Source: Pyxicephalus adspersus (taxonomy: Eukaryota > Chordata > Amphibia > Anura > Pyxicephalidae). From it: a DNA stretch of 64,000 nt. Below are positions 15,872 through 27,122 of the stretch, one piece after another. Position numbers and translations under genes: made by a program. The DNA lies in the NCBI RefSeq assembly GCF_032062135.1, contig NC_092863.1, forward strand, positions 13,871,498-13,935,497, in the 5' to 3' direction. A model generated the notes under the pieces. The model did no database searches. It was not told the DNA's origin and worked only from the letters and a program-made list of their open reading frames with translations. The stretch's first letter is position 1, and each line of letters starts with the position of its first letter.

Positions 15872-15996
15872 CACTACAGGGGCCAGTATTTGGTGTATTA
15901 CTACAGGGGCCAGTATTATGATTCATTACTACAGGGGCCAATATTCTGATGTATTACTACAGGGGCCAATATTCTGATGTATTACTACAGGGGCCA
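15872..15996. repeat. Short tandem repeat, about 4.5 copies of a 28-30 bp unit
   Basis: The unit ACTACAGGGGCCAATATTCT followed by GATGTATT is repeated head to tail, with early copies carrying GTATTTGGTG or GTATTATGATTC variants and the last two full copies nearly identical. This is a small, probably young, minisatellite. Confidence 0.85.
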
Positions 15997-18337
15997 GCTT
16001 TAAAATAACCCTGTTGCCTTGTAGTTTGCTGACAAATCACAGATTCACTTTAAACACTACCTAGAAATGTAAGTAAAATCATCTACTTTACCTGTTTGTT
16101 TTTAGGAATCTCCTATCCATTTAGACATCTTACTATAACAAGGATGGACAAGATATCTGGCAAGGATGGTAGCTCTGACAAGATCAAAGAGCTAGAATTC
16201 TAACAGAAAGATTTCATTGTATATGGAAAATTTGTGCAGTGGTAGCTGGTGAGGTTAGAATTTTTGGGAAGAAATTTCTGCTGGAATTCTCTGAAGGAGT
16301 TAACACTAAACAACTCAATTATAAAAAGGTTTTAATGCAGCAAAAGTAGCTCCCATCCCCCCGGCTTGGGTCAGTTACTCAGATAAAATCACTGAATCTA
16401 CAGATCTGGAGTCCCAATTAAGAGGATAGGTAGAAATCAGATGGGGAGTAGAGGGTTGGGGGGGGGGGATACAAGCACCAGTGAGATGAGATGTCAGCCG
16501 GAAAATCCGATGGGAAGACAGCAATTACTGACTCAAATCAAGCATCCTCTATACACCCAGAACCTGCCTGAAGTGTGCCGACTCAGTATGTGTGTTCTGC
16601 AGTGCAGGAGGGGTTCTAAGCAGAGATTGGGTGGGCTGCACCAGTGTTTTTATGTATGTGTGTAGAGGCTCACCTGTACCTGAAGTGTAATGTTTATCTA
16701 AATATTAGCTCAACTCTAAAATTATTTAAATGTTTCCTGGACCCCCTAAAAGATACAATATTCTTCTTTGATCATGCAAGCTGTTTCTTGCTTTACCTTA
16801 TCTTCATCACAAGATGTCCTGTGTCTTCTATATAGAATCATCCCTCAATTTGAAAGACTTGCAGGATGTCATGGCCCCACCTCCTAAGCTGTCAGAAGAA
16901 GACTGAAGGGGACCCAATGCATCATTTGACCTGCCAGAAGGCATCAGCAAAAGTACAAAAACAATGATAAAATATTGCTGAGAAGCCTTGAAGGGTAGAA
17001 GAGGACCCAAAGGAATTGGGGACCATTTTGGAGACTGAAAGTGCAATTTCATTTGGAAACCCACTTTAAAGCTTTGTTCCTAGACAGTGGGCATGACCAG
17101 CCTTTCGTTTTTAGGCTAGAGGGTATAGATCTATTACTGGCCGTTCTCTCTACACCACATTGGTATAATGCCAACAGCTCCAATGTGGGCATCGTCCAAC
17201 TCTTTTTTTATTGTTGTCTGTGTCTTCAATGTGTTTTCAATGAGAAATAGTTCAAACATTTCCCAGTTTAATATATGGTTACGAGGACAGGAAGGGGCAG
17301 ACAACAATACACTTGTACTGTAGTACAATGTAACTGGAAAATGACAACATTTCTTGCAGGTCAAATATTTTTTGCACTTATCAACAGATATACTACTTTC
17401 AAAAGTATTTGTAACAGACTAAAGTTATTAGATACGGTATAAGATAGCCCTTGTGAGGGTTAACGTAATGGTGAAAGATTGGGAGTCCTGTTAGCAAATG
17501 TAAAATGACTGATTCCAAAAATTTGCACCTTTTTTGCATTAGTTACCAATAAAATGTATCAAGTAAACTCCAAATTTGTTATAATCAATGTTAGTAATGG
17601 TACAAGACGTTATGTTACATTAACACAACAAACAAGAGCATCTTTTCAAATTCATATGCTCCAAGCTACTCACGTCATCAATATGTTTTCCTTGTAAAAC
17701 AATAATCATACCTCTGATCTTCCTTAGCTGTGGGCTAAGACTCAGGCTGCTTCTATTGTAAACCAGTACCACCAGCCAAGGTTTTATTCCTGCATAGCCA
17801 ACATAGACCTAGCCTAGGGCGCCAGGACCGCCAGAGGCGACCCACAGCTCCCCAGATATCATATTGCTGACTGTGAGTATAACATTCCAATTTATAAGCC
17901 AGACAGGTCCTCATTGTAGCTGTCCCCACATTGTTTTTGTTGCTGGAATAATGTCCTGTGTATTTACAGTTCACCTGCTTTGGGTTTGTACACCTTGACC
18001 CAATGTGTTGACCGTTTATGGCAAAAATCTGCCCTACTCTTTTAGTCTTGTCTCTAGGTATACTGCCCCCAATCTGGTATGCCCTGGGTCTTTGATCTTA
18101 GCATCCCACTCTGTGGCAGTAGGACCTATTGTCCATGACAATCTGATATATGTACTGACAAACATTGCTTCCTTCTGCCTGCTTGGATCAAAGAGTTTAT
18201 CAAGGCCAAAGTCAACATGGGTTTGCCCAAACAGTATTGGCATGCTTATTTATTTACATGTAGATGTAGCAGGAAAACAAGATTACTCAGTTGGTGAGAA
18301 AGTGCAATAAGCAGACCCTCTGCAGTCACAGGCGAAC
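15997..18337. other. Intergenic, no gene seen
   Basis: No coding exon recognised. Contains a G-run near 16460-16468. ORFs such as 18005-18310 have no family features. Confidence 0.35.
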
Positions 18338-18345
18338 CCCTAAGG

Positions 18346-19006
18346 TAGGGGTGTCAAACTCAAATACACAGAGGGACAAAATTAAAAACTTGGACAAAGT
18401 CGCAGGCCAACCTTAAAATTTATTGAAAAAATTGAAGACATTTTTCCTTCTCATTAGATATAAACATTTTTCATATGGAAACAAAGAGGGTTTGCTTGAC
18501 ATTCAATCTGGAACAAGCCTATAATAGAGAAAGAGGCATAACATTTTTTTAAATTTAATTTAAGAAAAAATTTTCCTCTTCCTTTATTTGTAGCCTTCTA
18601 AATTAAATTTCAATGGTAACCTTTTTGCGGAGGCTAACAATAATAACAATATTCTTCTACAAAAACCCAATCATTCAAGTCCATGCCTTGGAGTACCAAG
18701 GAAAAGTACAGCTGGGGGTGAGTGCTGGAAATGCCAGACGTGGCCAATGAGGAGCTAAATCTTATGAGTGGCCCACCTCTGAAACTCCCTCTTCATTGAA
18801 ATAGCGCTGCTATGAAAATTCCTGACATTATTTGTGTCTATAAAATAGCCCACGCATAGGCAGAGTGATGCCGGGCATTGTAGTAGTGGCGCTATTTCAA
18901 TGCAGCGGCGGGCCAGCTGCAGTTCATATTTAGGATTTATTATGGGGCCAAAACAAAGCACATTGGGGGCCAGATCTGGCCCCTGGACCAGAGTTTAATA
19001 CCCCTG
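18346..19006. mobile_element. hAT-like non-autonomous DNA transposon
   Basis: The left end reads TAGGGGTGTCAAACTC and the right end, reverse-complemented, reads CAGGGGTATTAAACTC: 14 of 16 bases match. This CAGGGGTGTCAAACTC end is characteristic of Charlie-like hAT elements. The flanks carry 8-bp near-duplicates, CCCTAAGG (18338-18345) and CCTTAAGG (19007-19014), the size expected for hAT. The interior includes GGGGCCAGATCTGGCCCC-like sequence near the right end. There is no transposase frame; it is 661 bp long and decayed. Confidence 0.75.
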
Positions 19007-19355
19007 CCTTAAGGGCTATAGGCAGTACAGGTGAAACTGGCAGTTTACTTTGGCAATCATTGGTGCACCTTCACGGCACTACAGCCTGCTGCACTTCAAT
19101 CACTGCCTGCTTGGACTCTATTTATTCTTGGGGGGCAGCCAAAGTTTGCTCGGGAAGCCCAATGATTTCTAGTTATGCCCCTGACCTCCATGTTTTCTTT
19201 AAAGCCCCATCCCAACCAACAATCTCATTGCGATTCACTTAGGGAAAGAGTTTGTTTCATAGTTCTGTGAACTGTGATGGGTGAATGTACGTAACTGGAT
19301 CAAGTAAATCACCCTACAGAAGACACAGATAGCAATAAATGACATGAATTATGGG

Positions 19356-19371
19356 TATATATATATATAAT
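19356..19371. repeat. AT microsatellite, short
   Basis: Short alternating AT run, of no evident function. Confidence 0.7.
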
Positions 19372-19437
19372 AGGTGTTCTCCATGTGTCAAAAAAGTCAA
19401 AAGCAGCTCATGGCTTCACTGAACTGCTTTGGGCATT

Positions 19438-19615
19438 GGGCCTGATTTATTAACGATCTCTAAGACTAGAGAAGATAGAGGATCATGGGAGAACCTGGGT
19501 TATCCGGCAAACCTGAAATGCTATTAGTAGGCAAATGTTTTCAATCCTGGGCCAGTTTCATTACGGGTTTGCTGGATCACCGGGGTTCTCCCATGATGGT
19601 CTATCTTCTCCAGTT
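19438..19615. mobile_element. Fold-back MITE, GGGCCTGATTTATTAA family, copy 2 (truncated)
   Basis: It begins GGGCCTGATTTATTAA like copy 1. The arms carry AGAAGATAGA, ATCATGGGAGAACC and inverted GGTTCTCCCATGAT and TCTATCTTCT. The right terminus with TTTAATAAATCAGGCCC is missing; the sequence diverges after CTTCTCCAGTTGG. The arm sequence differs from copies 1 and 3, so it is a different subfamily. Confidence 0.7.
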
Positions 19616-22054
19616 GGCCTTCCTCACCTAGAGATGGTGCAGACACCATAGCAACGCACACTGCTACTCCGAGGCCCCTAATCTTTTTTTGTAGGTGCAT
19701 GTTTTGGTGACAGCGGAGGCCTGTCATACTCCAATCACTATCACATTAAAGAAATGATTATTTTCCAAATGTGCCCACACAGGATAGATGTTGTCGCTCT
19801 CCTCAGTTGTTGTTATTTCTATAGTTAGAAATTAATACAATAACATTGAGTACCCTGTCACATACTAGTTCTGTGTATTCCTACCTGCAAATAAAACCTG
19901 TCACAGTGATAGAAACTGGGGGACACTTGTCACTTACACGAATGTATGCAGAGCAGACGGGAAGAAAAATTTAGTGCAATTACAAAGCAGTCAGGTAGAT
20001 GAATTCTGTTACCCGCACATATACATCCAGTGCTAGAACATGTACATAAAGAACAAGAATTGTTTATAAATGAATCGTTCTATAGTAATATAATCTGTAA
20101 TGTGTGTGCTGCAAAGATCACGGGTGTGCAAAACAGCATTAACCCATAGCAACCCCCATAGCAACCCATAGCAATATCAATCAACTCCCCCCCACATTGT
20201 GGTTGCTATGCATTATTGCCCTTTGTAAACAGGGTCTTGCTGTTGCTTTAATTAATAGGCTTATTTAAGTAGCATATTGTAATATTATAATATAGTATAG
20301 GTAGACAAGTATAGTATATAAAAAATATATAGCAATATATTATATATACAGTATGTAATATATATTATGTACAGTCTTGTACTTGTTAAAATTAGCTAAA
20401 AACCCCAGAAGAGGAGATCTCAGCCAAGTTAGGAATAGGGGTAACTAGGTATGCCAGTTTCCTATTTTTTATGCTAAACTGTAGCTGATAGAAGAAATGG
20501 AATGCCCTCCGACAACCTTCCATTCTGTAGGAGAAATATCCCAAGCTTATTTGGGATTGGTTGTTTTAAACTGAACTGTCCATGCCCAGCCCCAAGAGTG
20601 TAATAAATCCTAATAAACAAGTATTTATTAAAACTAAGGTATCAGCAAGTGACGTCAACCCTTTATTGTGAACTGTATATTTAAAGGTCAAGGCATTTGG
20701 TCACATGATCTTTGCCAAAAGGGAAAATCAGCCAATCTGGATTGTAAACTTTTTTTTTTTTTAGCAAATACGACGTGACTTAATGCCCAAAATGTGGCAC
20801 CCAAAAACGGATTTTTACAGCTTTATCTTTCCATTTGTTAGGATAGCTTTATGTTACTTTTTATGTTGATTTTTCATTACTTTTTTTCTAGGTCCTTTTT
20901 TTCATAATTTTTGCCATGATTAAATTGTTCCATATGCCATTTGGAAAATTACAGCTGTGGGGTTGTAATACCGTCACTGTTAGAAAATAAAAGTTCAGAA
21001 AAAAAATATACATTCTTCTCCCTGTCAGCCAGAGGTTTCTAAATGAGGAATTATCAGTACAGAAAACAATAGCACCAATTTGACAGGTAACCCTCTCAAC
21101 ACCAGCGGCCTGGATAAACTATTACTCAGTGGCAGATCTATCTGACAAAGACTCACTCATGACACAAAAGTTAAAGTTATTTTAAGGAGACTTTGAAATC
21201 TGTTGCTCTGGGGTTGGGGAAGAGCGAAGTGACATGCTCCCTAGGGAGCAAATGTATCCCCAAATAGGGCGTTAATTGGAACCGTTAAACATGTATTTTT
21301 GGTGATGTTTGATGCAGAGTCTGATGGAGGTGAGGAGGTGCACAGCTGTTGTGTAGCCTGTTATCTATCACATTTTCAGGATCCGGGAGAGAGAGGGTGG
21401 GACACGGCATCGAGAGGTGTCAGACCTCAGGATATCTTTAACAATAAGAAGAAGGTGCAATGCAAAAAAAACATTAGTAGATGCTTAAAGTGCGACTACA
21501 ACAAAAGCACTAATGTTGTCTTATGGAATCGAGCATTCGATAAACTTAAAGCTTAAAACAAATCAAAATAAACTAAAGGCTATATGAGCTTTAAATCCCA
21601 ACTCAAGAAGTTTTGAAAGTTCAAACCGCCCACCCACCACTTCCCTAGCCCAACACCCGCACTAGCTTTTCTGTGCCAAAATCTTCTTGGTTGAAGTCCT
21701 TAGAAGGCACGAGGGCTTTGCTTTACATTCATTATATTGATGTACAGAGAGACCCCTTTTTGCATCATCAAAAGCTGTCCACAAAGAGAAGAAGAAGAGG
21801 GCAGAGCACCTGCAATGGAAACTTCCTGCCTAAAAAAAAACTAACTTTATCATGATTTCTTGCAATGTGTATCATGGTTGTGGTTGTATACATTTGTAGT
21901 CCCAGCTCTTTACAGCACAATGGGGTGGCAACAAATGAAGACATTCCAAAAGGAGCATGAATTGTAGCCACAAACATTAGATATATGCAGTTTTCTTCAA
22001 AGTATACAAGGACGAAAGAATGTATCATTAGGACAAAACAACAAACATGTGACT
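19616..22054. other. Intergenic, AT-rich, no gene seen
   Basis: It contains TATA-rich low-complexity DNA at about 20280-20370 and a CRE-like TGACGTCA at about 20651. The ORF at 21299-21556 shows no domain. No exon with paired splice sites was recognised. Confidence 0.35.
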
Positions 22055-22058
22055 TTAA

Positions 22059-22444
22059 CCTCCCTGGTGATATTCCTGAGTGTGGCTCAGGGTTAATTTT
22101 CAGTACCAAAAGGGGTAACCCCGAGCCACACTCGGGGTGGAATTGCAAGAGAGTTTTATGGCTTACCTAGTCTCAATCTCACTCATGTGTCCGCAGTGTC
22201 CTCCAGCGATGCCGGCATCTGCTTCCCCTGGCAATGATCGCCAGGCAAGTGTGTAGCCTGTCAATGCTGCCTGGCATCTGCATCCCCGGCATGTAAATGT
22301 TGGGGATGCAGATGCCAGCCAGGCATGGGGGACGTGCGAGCGTGTGGCTGGGGGGGGACCAGGTGGGAAATTTAAATTATTAGGTATTTTTAAATGTACC
22401 GCTTTGACATTTAAAAATACTTATTGTTCAGACCACCAGGGAGG
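22059..22444. mobile_element. TTAA-flanked DNA transposon, CCTCCCTGGTG termini
   Basis: A 386-bp element between TTAA sites (22055-22058 and 22445-22448). Its termini are CCTCCCTGGTG and CACCAGGGAGG, a perfect 11-bp inverted repeat. Near the left end is a small palindrome made of GAGTGTGGCTC and GAGCCACACTC, also found in the copies at 42322 and 45150. A second internal hairpin pairs GATGCAGATGCCAGCC with GCTGCCTGGCATCTGCATCC. TTAA duplication suggests piggyBac or Kolobok ancestry; no transposase remains. Confidence 0.75.
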
Positions 22445-22448
22445 TTAA

Positions 22449-23889
22449 GGTGACTTTTCAGTCAATCTCTCTATAATCTTAGTCAAGTAGGTCCCGTGAC
22501 ATCCTGTATTCCTTCTCCTTTCCGGAGTGGACTGGACAATGTGAGCCACCATCTTCTTCCGGGTTTTTCTTCATTGGCCACCAGATCTCACACTATGCAG
22601 GTGCGAGATTGGGCATGTGCAAAAGGAGTCCCAGGAGGCTGCAGGTTTTCATAGGTCTGCTTTAAATGATACTTTGATGATTTATAATAAATACATGCCA
22701 CATTCCTACCAATATTTATATTAATCAACAGAGTTCAGTTTTTTTCTACTATGTGAGCCTTCTATCCTGTGTGACAACTGTGACACGAATAATATTGCAA
22801 ACTGGGTAGCATTAGTCACTCTCTTACTTCTTTTCCTTGTTGTCTGGAACTGCTCTTTAAGACTCCTACAATCCTAATGAGGCTACACGCAGTAAATATT
22901 TCATTAATTATTGGTACTTTTCTTTATTTGTGCAACTGTTAAAAGGGCAAATCTTATTCATCAAGTAATGTTATTTGAATTAATGAATCTCAATATAAAT
23001 TAGCTGCTAATTACTATCTCAATGAAACAGCAAGCTTCTGTAGACATTAAGGAAAAAAAATTAAATAGGTGAAAATATATCAGGAAGAAAATTGGGGAGG
23101 GGGTATAGTTGCTGCTTTCTTTAGCACAATGTTAAACATAAAAAGCATCATGGATTTGGCAAATATGAAAGAATGGATCAGACTACCATTTAGCCCCAAT
23201 AATATTTGAGATCCCAAAAAGCAAGGCTGTTAGGAAGACTTTTACAACTTGGAAATAGATTTAAATGTTTTAATCTATGCTGTCTATGGAAGGTAATTGG
23301 AAGTGTAAAAATTCTGCAGTTTAGGCTCATTTAGTTTAAAATGAATCATTTTTATTTGCTGTCCCTGTAAGCTTATCTTTAAGAAACAAACTTTTGTTTA
23401 CGGGGGGGGGTTATTTTGTTCTTTTTCTTTTAACTATTGTATATTGATAGGGTCTCATTTTATGTTTCGGGTGTTCTCACAAATTCACAAAAGTCACAAA
23501 TTTATTTGTCAGTGACATCCATTCTCTGAGCCCGTGTTTGTTCGCATTATGCCACTGGGTCGTATGAAAGGGAAAAAAAAAGCGTGTGAATCTTAATCAC
23601 CTAACGCTGTTCTCACTTACATTGATGAGATCTCCCCCCATCCCCATAGTTAAAAGTACAGTAATGTATAGACCAGATGAGTCTATTATCTGTAATTAGA
23701 ACTAGTTCTGCTAGTATCCTCACTGCAGTATCCTCATTCCTGTAGTAAATCCTCAGCCGGTGCTCTTTAGTAAATTTAGGCCTTGTGTTGCGCATTAAAA
23801 TTGTCCTGCTGTTGACCAGTTCACAATTGCTGTGTCAACTATGGTCTCTTAATTCCTGTTATAAAATACCTTCATGTACTCTTTCTTGT
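22449..23889. other. Intergenic; possible conserved non-coding block at 22850-23040
   Basis: No gene recognised. A 190-bp stretch packs several homeodomain-type ATTA/TAAT sites (ATTAATTA, GAATTAATGAAT, GCTAATTA), CAAAT words and a CAACTG E-box. That composition is common in vertebrate developmental enhancers, but conservation was not tested. A poly-G run sits at 23402-23410. Confidence 0.3.
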
Positions 23890-24077
23890 ACTGATTTATT
23901 AAAGCTCTTTAGGCTGGAGAGGATACACTGTATTCAGGGAAGCTGGGTAATCCAGAAATGTCATTAGCTATTTGTTAGCAAATGTTTCCAATCCTGGACC
24001 AGATCCATTCCAGTTTTGCTTCACTGATAAAAAAGTGTATTCTCTCCAGCCTTCGAGAACTTTAATAAATCAGAGCC
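23890..24077. mobile_element. Fold-back MITE, GGGCCTGATTTATTAA family, copy 3
   Basis: It starts ACTGATTTATTAAAGCTCTT and ends TTTAATAAATCAGAGCC. The arms include GGCTGGAGAGGATACACT and its inverse TGTATTCTCTCCAGCC. The centre has a deletion relative to copy 1 that removes part of the GCTGGATCACCC arm. Confidence 0.75.
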
Positions 24078-24419
24078 TTTGTCTGCAGTACATTTTGGCA
24101 TGGTAATGGTACAAAGGGTGAGTGTTCCCATACCACTTAAGGGATATCTATAAAGGCAACACCCTTATTTCCATAAATCAGAGAGGACAGGAGGGGTTTT
24201 AGTATGGCTCAGAGATTTTATATATGAAAAGCAAGGATATGTCCAATAGTTGTACATAGATCACCAGCAGTAAAACATCCATGAATGTTGATAACCCATT
24301 TTCATTCAAGTAACCCTTGACACTTTGAAAGGTAGCAAGTACTGAACGAGACAGAATACAACTGCCTACGTTTGGTAAGGTATTTAGGTATATTGGCAGA
24401 ACTACTAAGACCATCCCAA

Positions 24420-25020
24420 TATCCGACACGTTTTGCCTGTTTTGGCTTCCTCAGGGGATTAATGGGAAATCATGGCAATACTGACAAAAGCAGACAACAT
24501 ATAGAGATAATAATTACAAATAGGCAAATAAAAGTCAGACGAGTAATATGTTGTATGGATATGTCATAGTTCTTGAGAAAGTACCATAGTCATTGCTCTT
24601 ATGTGTGTACACAATTTATGGAAACCAAATAAATGTCATAAAATGCTAGTATTTATACTAACATGGGCCATAGTGATAATTAATTTAAAAAAGTACGTAC
24701 CAGTTGTAAAAGATCAGCAGAACTAACTATTATAGTAGTGGTGTATAAAGATCACTAAATAGAGTATGTTTTTTTTACCCGTAATGAGTGTTTGTCAACC
24801 CCAAACAGTGAAATATATAATAAAGTGTAAAGCAAGCAGAGGGTTTTTGAAGGCATTGATGTCTTCTCAAAACACAATACAATTTAAACAATACATTTTA
24901 CAACATTACAGAGGTTAGTACGTTTCCGGCCATAAAACTGGCACTAAACAGTTCACAACTAGTGTATGTTAATGAGTGAGTGGGCAATCAGGAAGCCTAC
25001 ACTGGGTGAAATGCATCGGG
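24420..25020. repeat. Amphibian repeat with inverted GGCTTCCTCA phrases
   Basis: At 24423-24460 the phrases CGACACGTTTTGCC and TTGGCTTCCTCAGGGG occur. Near 24990-25020 a diverged inverse, AGGAAGCC followed by GGGTGAAATGCATCGGG, appears. This GAAGCC...GCGAAACGCGTCGG motif recurs in frog genomes from memory. Whether the two ends belong to one element is uncertain. Confidence 0.35.
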
Positions 25021-25224
25021 TATAATGGTCACGCGTATGCGAACTGTTTACCTTACCAGGTTGATATTGGACTGTTGAGACATGCGATGGTTGGGGCATT
25101 GTAGTCAATTCTCCTGCATTGAACTGCATTAAAAATGCCCTGCAGCTTGCAACCAACCTGAGGAGGTGTGGTAAGATGTATGGAGGTCTATGTCCTCCTG
25201 TTCTATTAATGTGACCTCACAGGA

Positions 25225-25915
25225 ATCTGCGTACAAGGAATTATTATGCTTGTATTCAACCCCTGCAAGGTTGGCACGCTTTGATCCTGAATCAACGGGT
25301 TGATGTTTTAGAGGCTGATATGCTTCATATTTGGTAAACATGTCCTAAACTATCCGGTTTTTGGCAACCAGTAAACAACCTACTCGGTTCCTTGCTGAAT
25401 AGACCTATGATCCGGGATTCATGGTGTGTTCTCCTACACCTTCCATATTTGGCATTCCCTCGGCCCTCTAGAAACCTGGCAACCTTTGTTTTTTAGGCAG
25501 CTTAACAAGCAATAGCAAGGCTTGGAGGACAGAGAGAGAGTGGCCTTCAGTGAAGTTACGTCTAGACTGGATGTATTTATGGTTAATGAGGACCTGACCA
25601 GCATTTTGACTGACACCCACGACTGGTTTTTGGAGGTGTGGAACCCCTGGATTGTTTACAGTCATCCTACTCTCCAGGCCCTCTTAGAGCTTGCTGGCTT
25701 TAGTACTTATTTTGTATTCTGTTTTCAGTGGTATTCTGGAGGATCTGCAGGCTTCAGGCACAGACTTTCCCGTCAGCTCCTTTCCCTATTTCCTTATGTA
25801 CTGTGTATTTGATATTCTGTATTGTCTTGTTATATTTTAATTTTCCGTGTCCTTTTTTGTACTTATGTGATTCTTTGCTACTATTCCCCAATAAAATCAT
25901 TTGTTAATGAAAATG
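25225..25915 (+). mobile_element. L1/Tx1-like LINE, decayed 3' end of ORF2
   Basis: Translated on the plus strand with frameshifts, this stretch reads like the C-terminal tail of an L1-clade reverse-transcriptase ORF2: a LHIWWTCPKLSGFWQPV block (25310-25370), an AIARLGGQ-like block, then EVTSRLDVFMVNEDLTSI and FLEVWNPW (25545-25650). Stops and shifts break it, so it is a pseudogene. It ends with a short 3' UTR and an AATAAAATCATTTG tail. The 5' end is truncated; I see no target duplication. Confidence 0.65.
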
Positions 25916-26879
25916 CCCTGCAGCTAGTCAGTTTTACACTACTGTATCATTTTCAGTATGCTAATTCTTAATAAATAGTGATGAAAATTGGCCAAATTTG
26001 ACATTAGCATCAACAGGAGAGTTCTTGCTGCACTGACCTGTTTCTATCTGTTGGTCAAAACAAGCCTATTCACATTTGGTGACAATGTTTATGTTGCCTT
26101 TTTTACACTAAAATTATTCATATTGGGCTGCTGTTCTTGTATGTAGCTAAAATCCTAAGAGTATGTTGCTTAAAGGATTTGAATATTTTTCCATTTTGCC
26201 TTTGAAGATTTTCTCACCCCTGTATGGTATTTTTGTTTTACAGTTTTAGTTTTAGATTTTGTCCATCACTACAACTGTTTAGAAGGCTATTTCTTCCAAA
26301 TTTACTTCCTGTTGTGTCTCTGGTATAAGACATAAAGAAAAGTCTTCCACATGGGACACAGACTCCATTATAAAATAATTTCCAAAGTATCCAAAAGAAC
26401 CTTTACTTCCCCCAGTAAAAAGGGACATATATCACGTGTGTTTGGTAGGAGAAGAGTTAAGGCAGCTCACCCCGGGCTGAGAGTGACCCATTTATTGGAG
26501 CGCAGTGTGTATACAACCCTGAGCTGAGCCAAGCCTGAAGAGTGTGAGCTCCCGAGATTAGGGCAAATCTCTCAGCCTCGTTACACAGCGAAGATGGATC
26601 TCGGCAAAGAGACGTAAGCGCTGCCAGGAGAAAAGAGGGGGCTGCTGCTTTGACAAGTGACATGTTATAGATATAGGGATAATTACTCACACAAACATGT
26701 TCGCCTGTCTGTGCCTATACATCATATACATGTATTTGCATTACCAAATGACACATGACTAAGATGATTGAAGAATGCACAGCTAAATAAGATCCCCCTA
26801 AAATATACCAATTGATTTCATTTAATGGAATAGTCCATCAAAAACTAGATGCTAGAGGGTCAAACAATCTGGCAATCTC
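25916..26879. other. Intergenic; GC-richer patch at 26450-26660
   Basis: Between the LINE tail and the next repeat there is a patch, 26450-26660, richer in GC than its surroundings. It includes a donor-like GTAAGC after GAGAC near 26609. It could be an exon of an unannotated non-coding RNA or an enhancer; no protein frame of note was found. Confidence 0.25.
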
Positions 26880-27122
26880 TCAAGCTATGTACACATGTCC
26901 AACGGTTCTTGGCCGATATCGGGTGAGAATCTGGCGTGTGTACAGCGCCAGTCGTCCATCGTCCGAATGACCATCCTGGCGGATCCACGGACAATGAACG
27001 ACTAACGATCCTAATGTAATGTATGTACAACACCTGTTCATGCATCATTCAGTGCTAGTCGTTGGAAAGGATTGTGACAGATCCTTTCCAACAACTTTTA
27101 TTGCACGTGTGTATGCACCTTT
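26880..27122. repeat. Dispersed repeat with GTACACA-type ends
   Basis: It begins CTATGTACACATGTCCAACG and ends TTGCACGTGTGTATGCACC, forming imperfect inverted ends, and contains an internal hairpin TTGGAAAGGAT/ATCCTTTCCAA. A similar start, GCTAGGTACACATGTCAGA, occurs at 43789. Probably a MITE family; the name is unknown to me. Confidence 0.5.

Noticed and set aside
21768..22148. 126-codon minus-strand ORF
   Set aside because: It runs through the end of the TTAA transposon at 22059 and has no domain.
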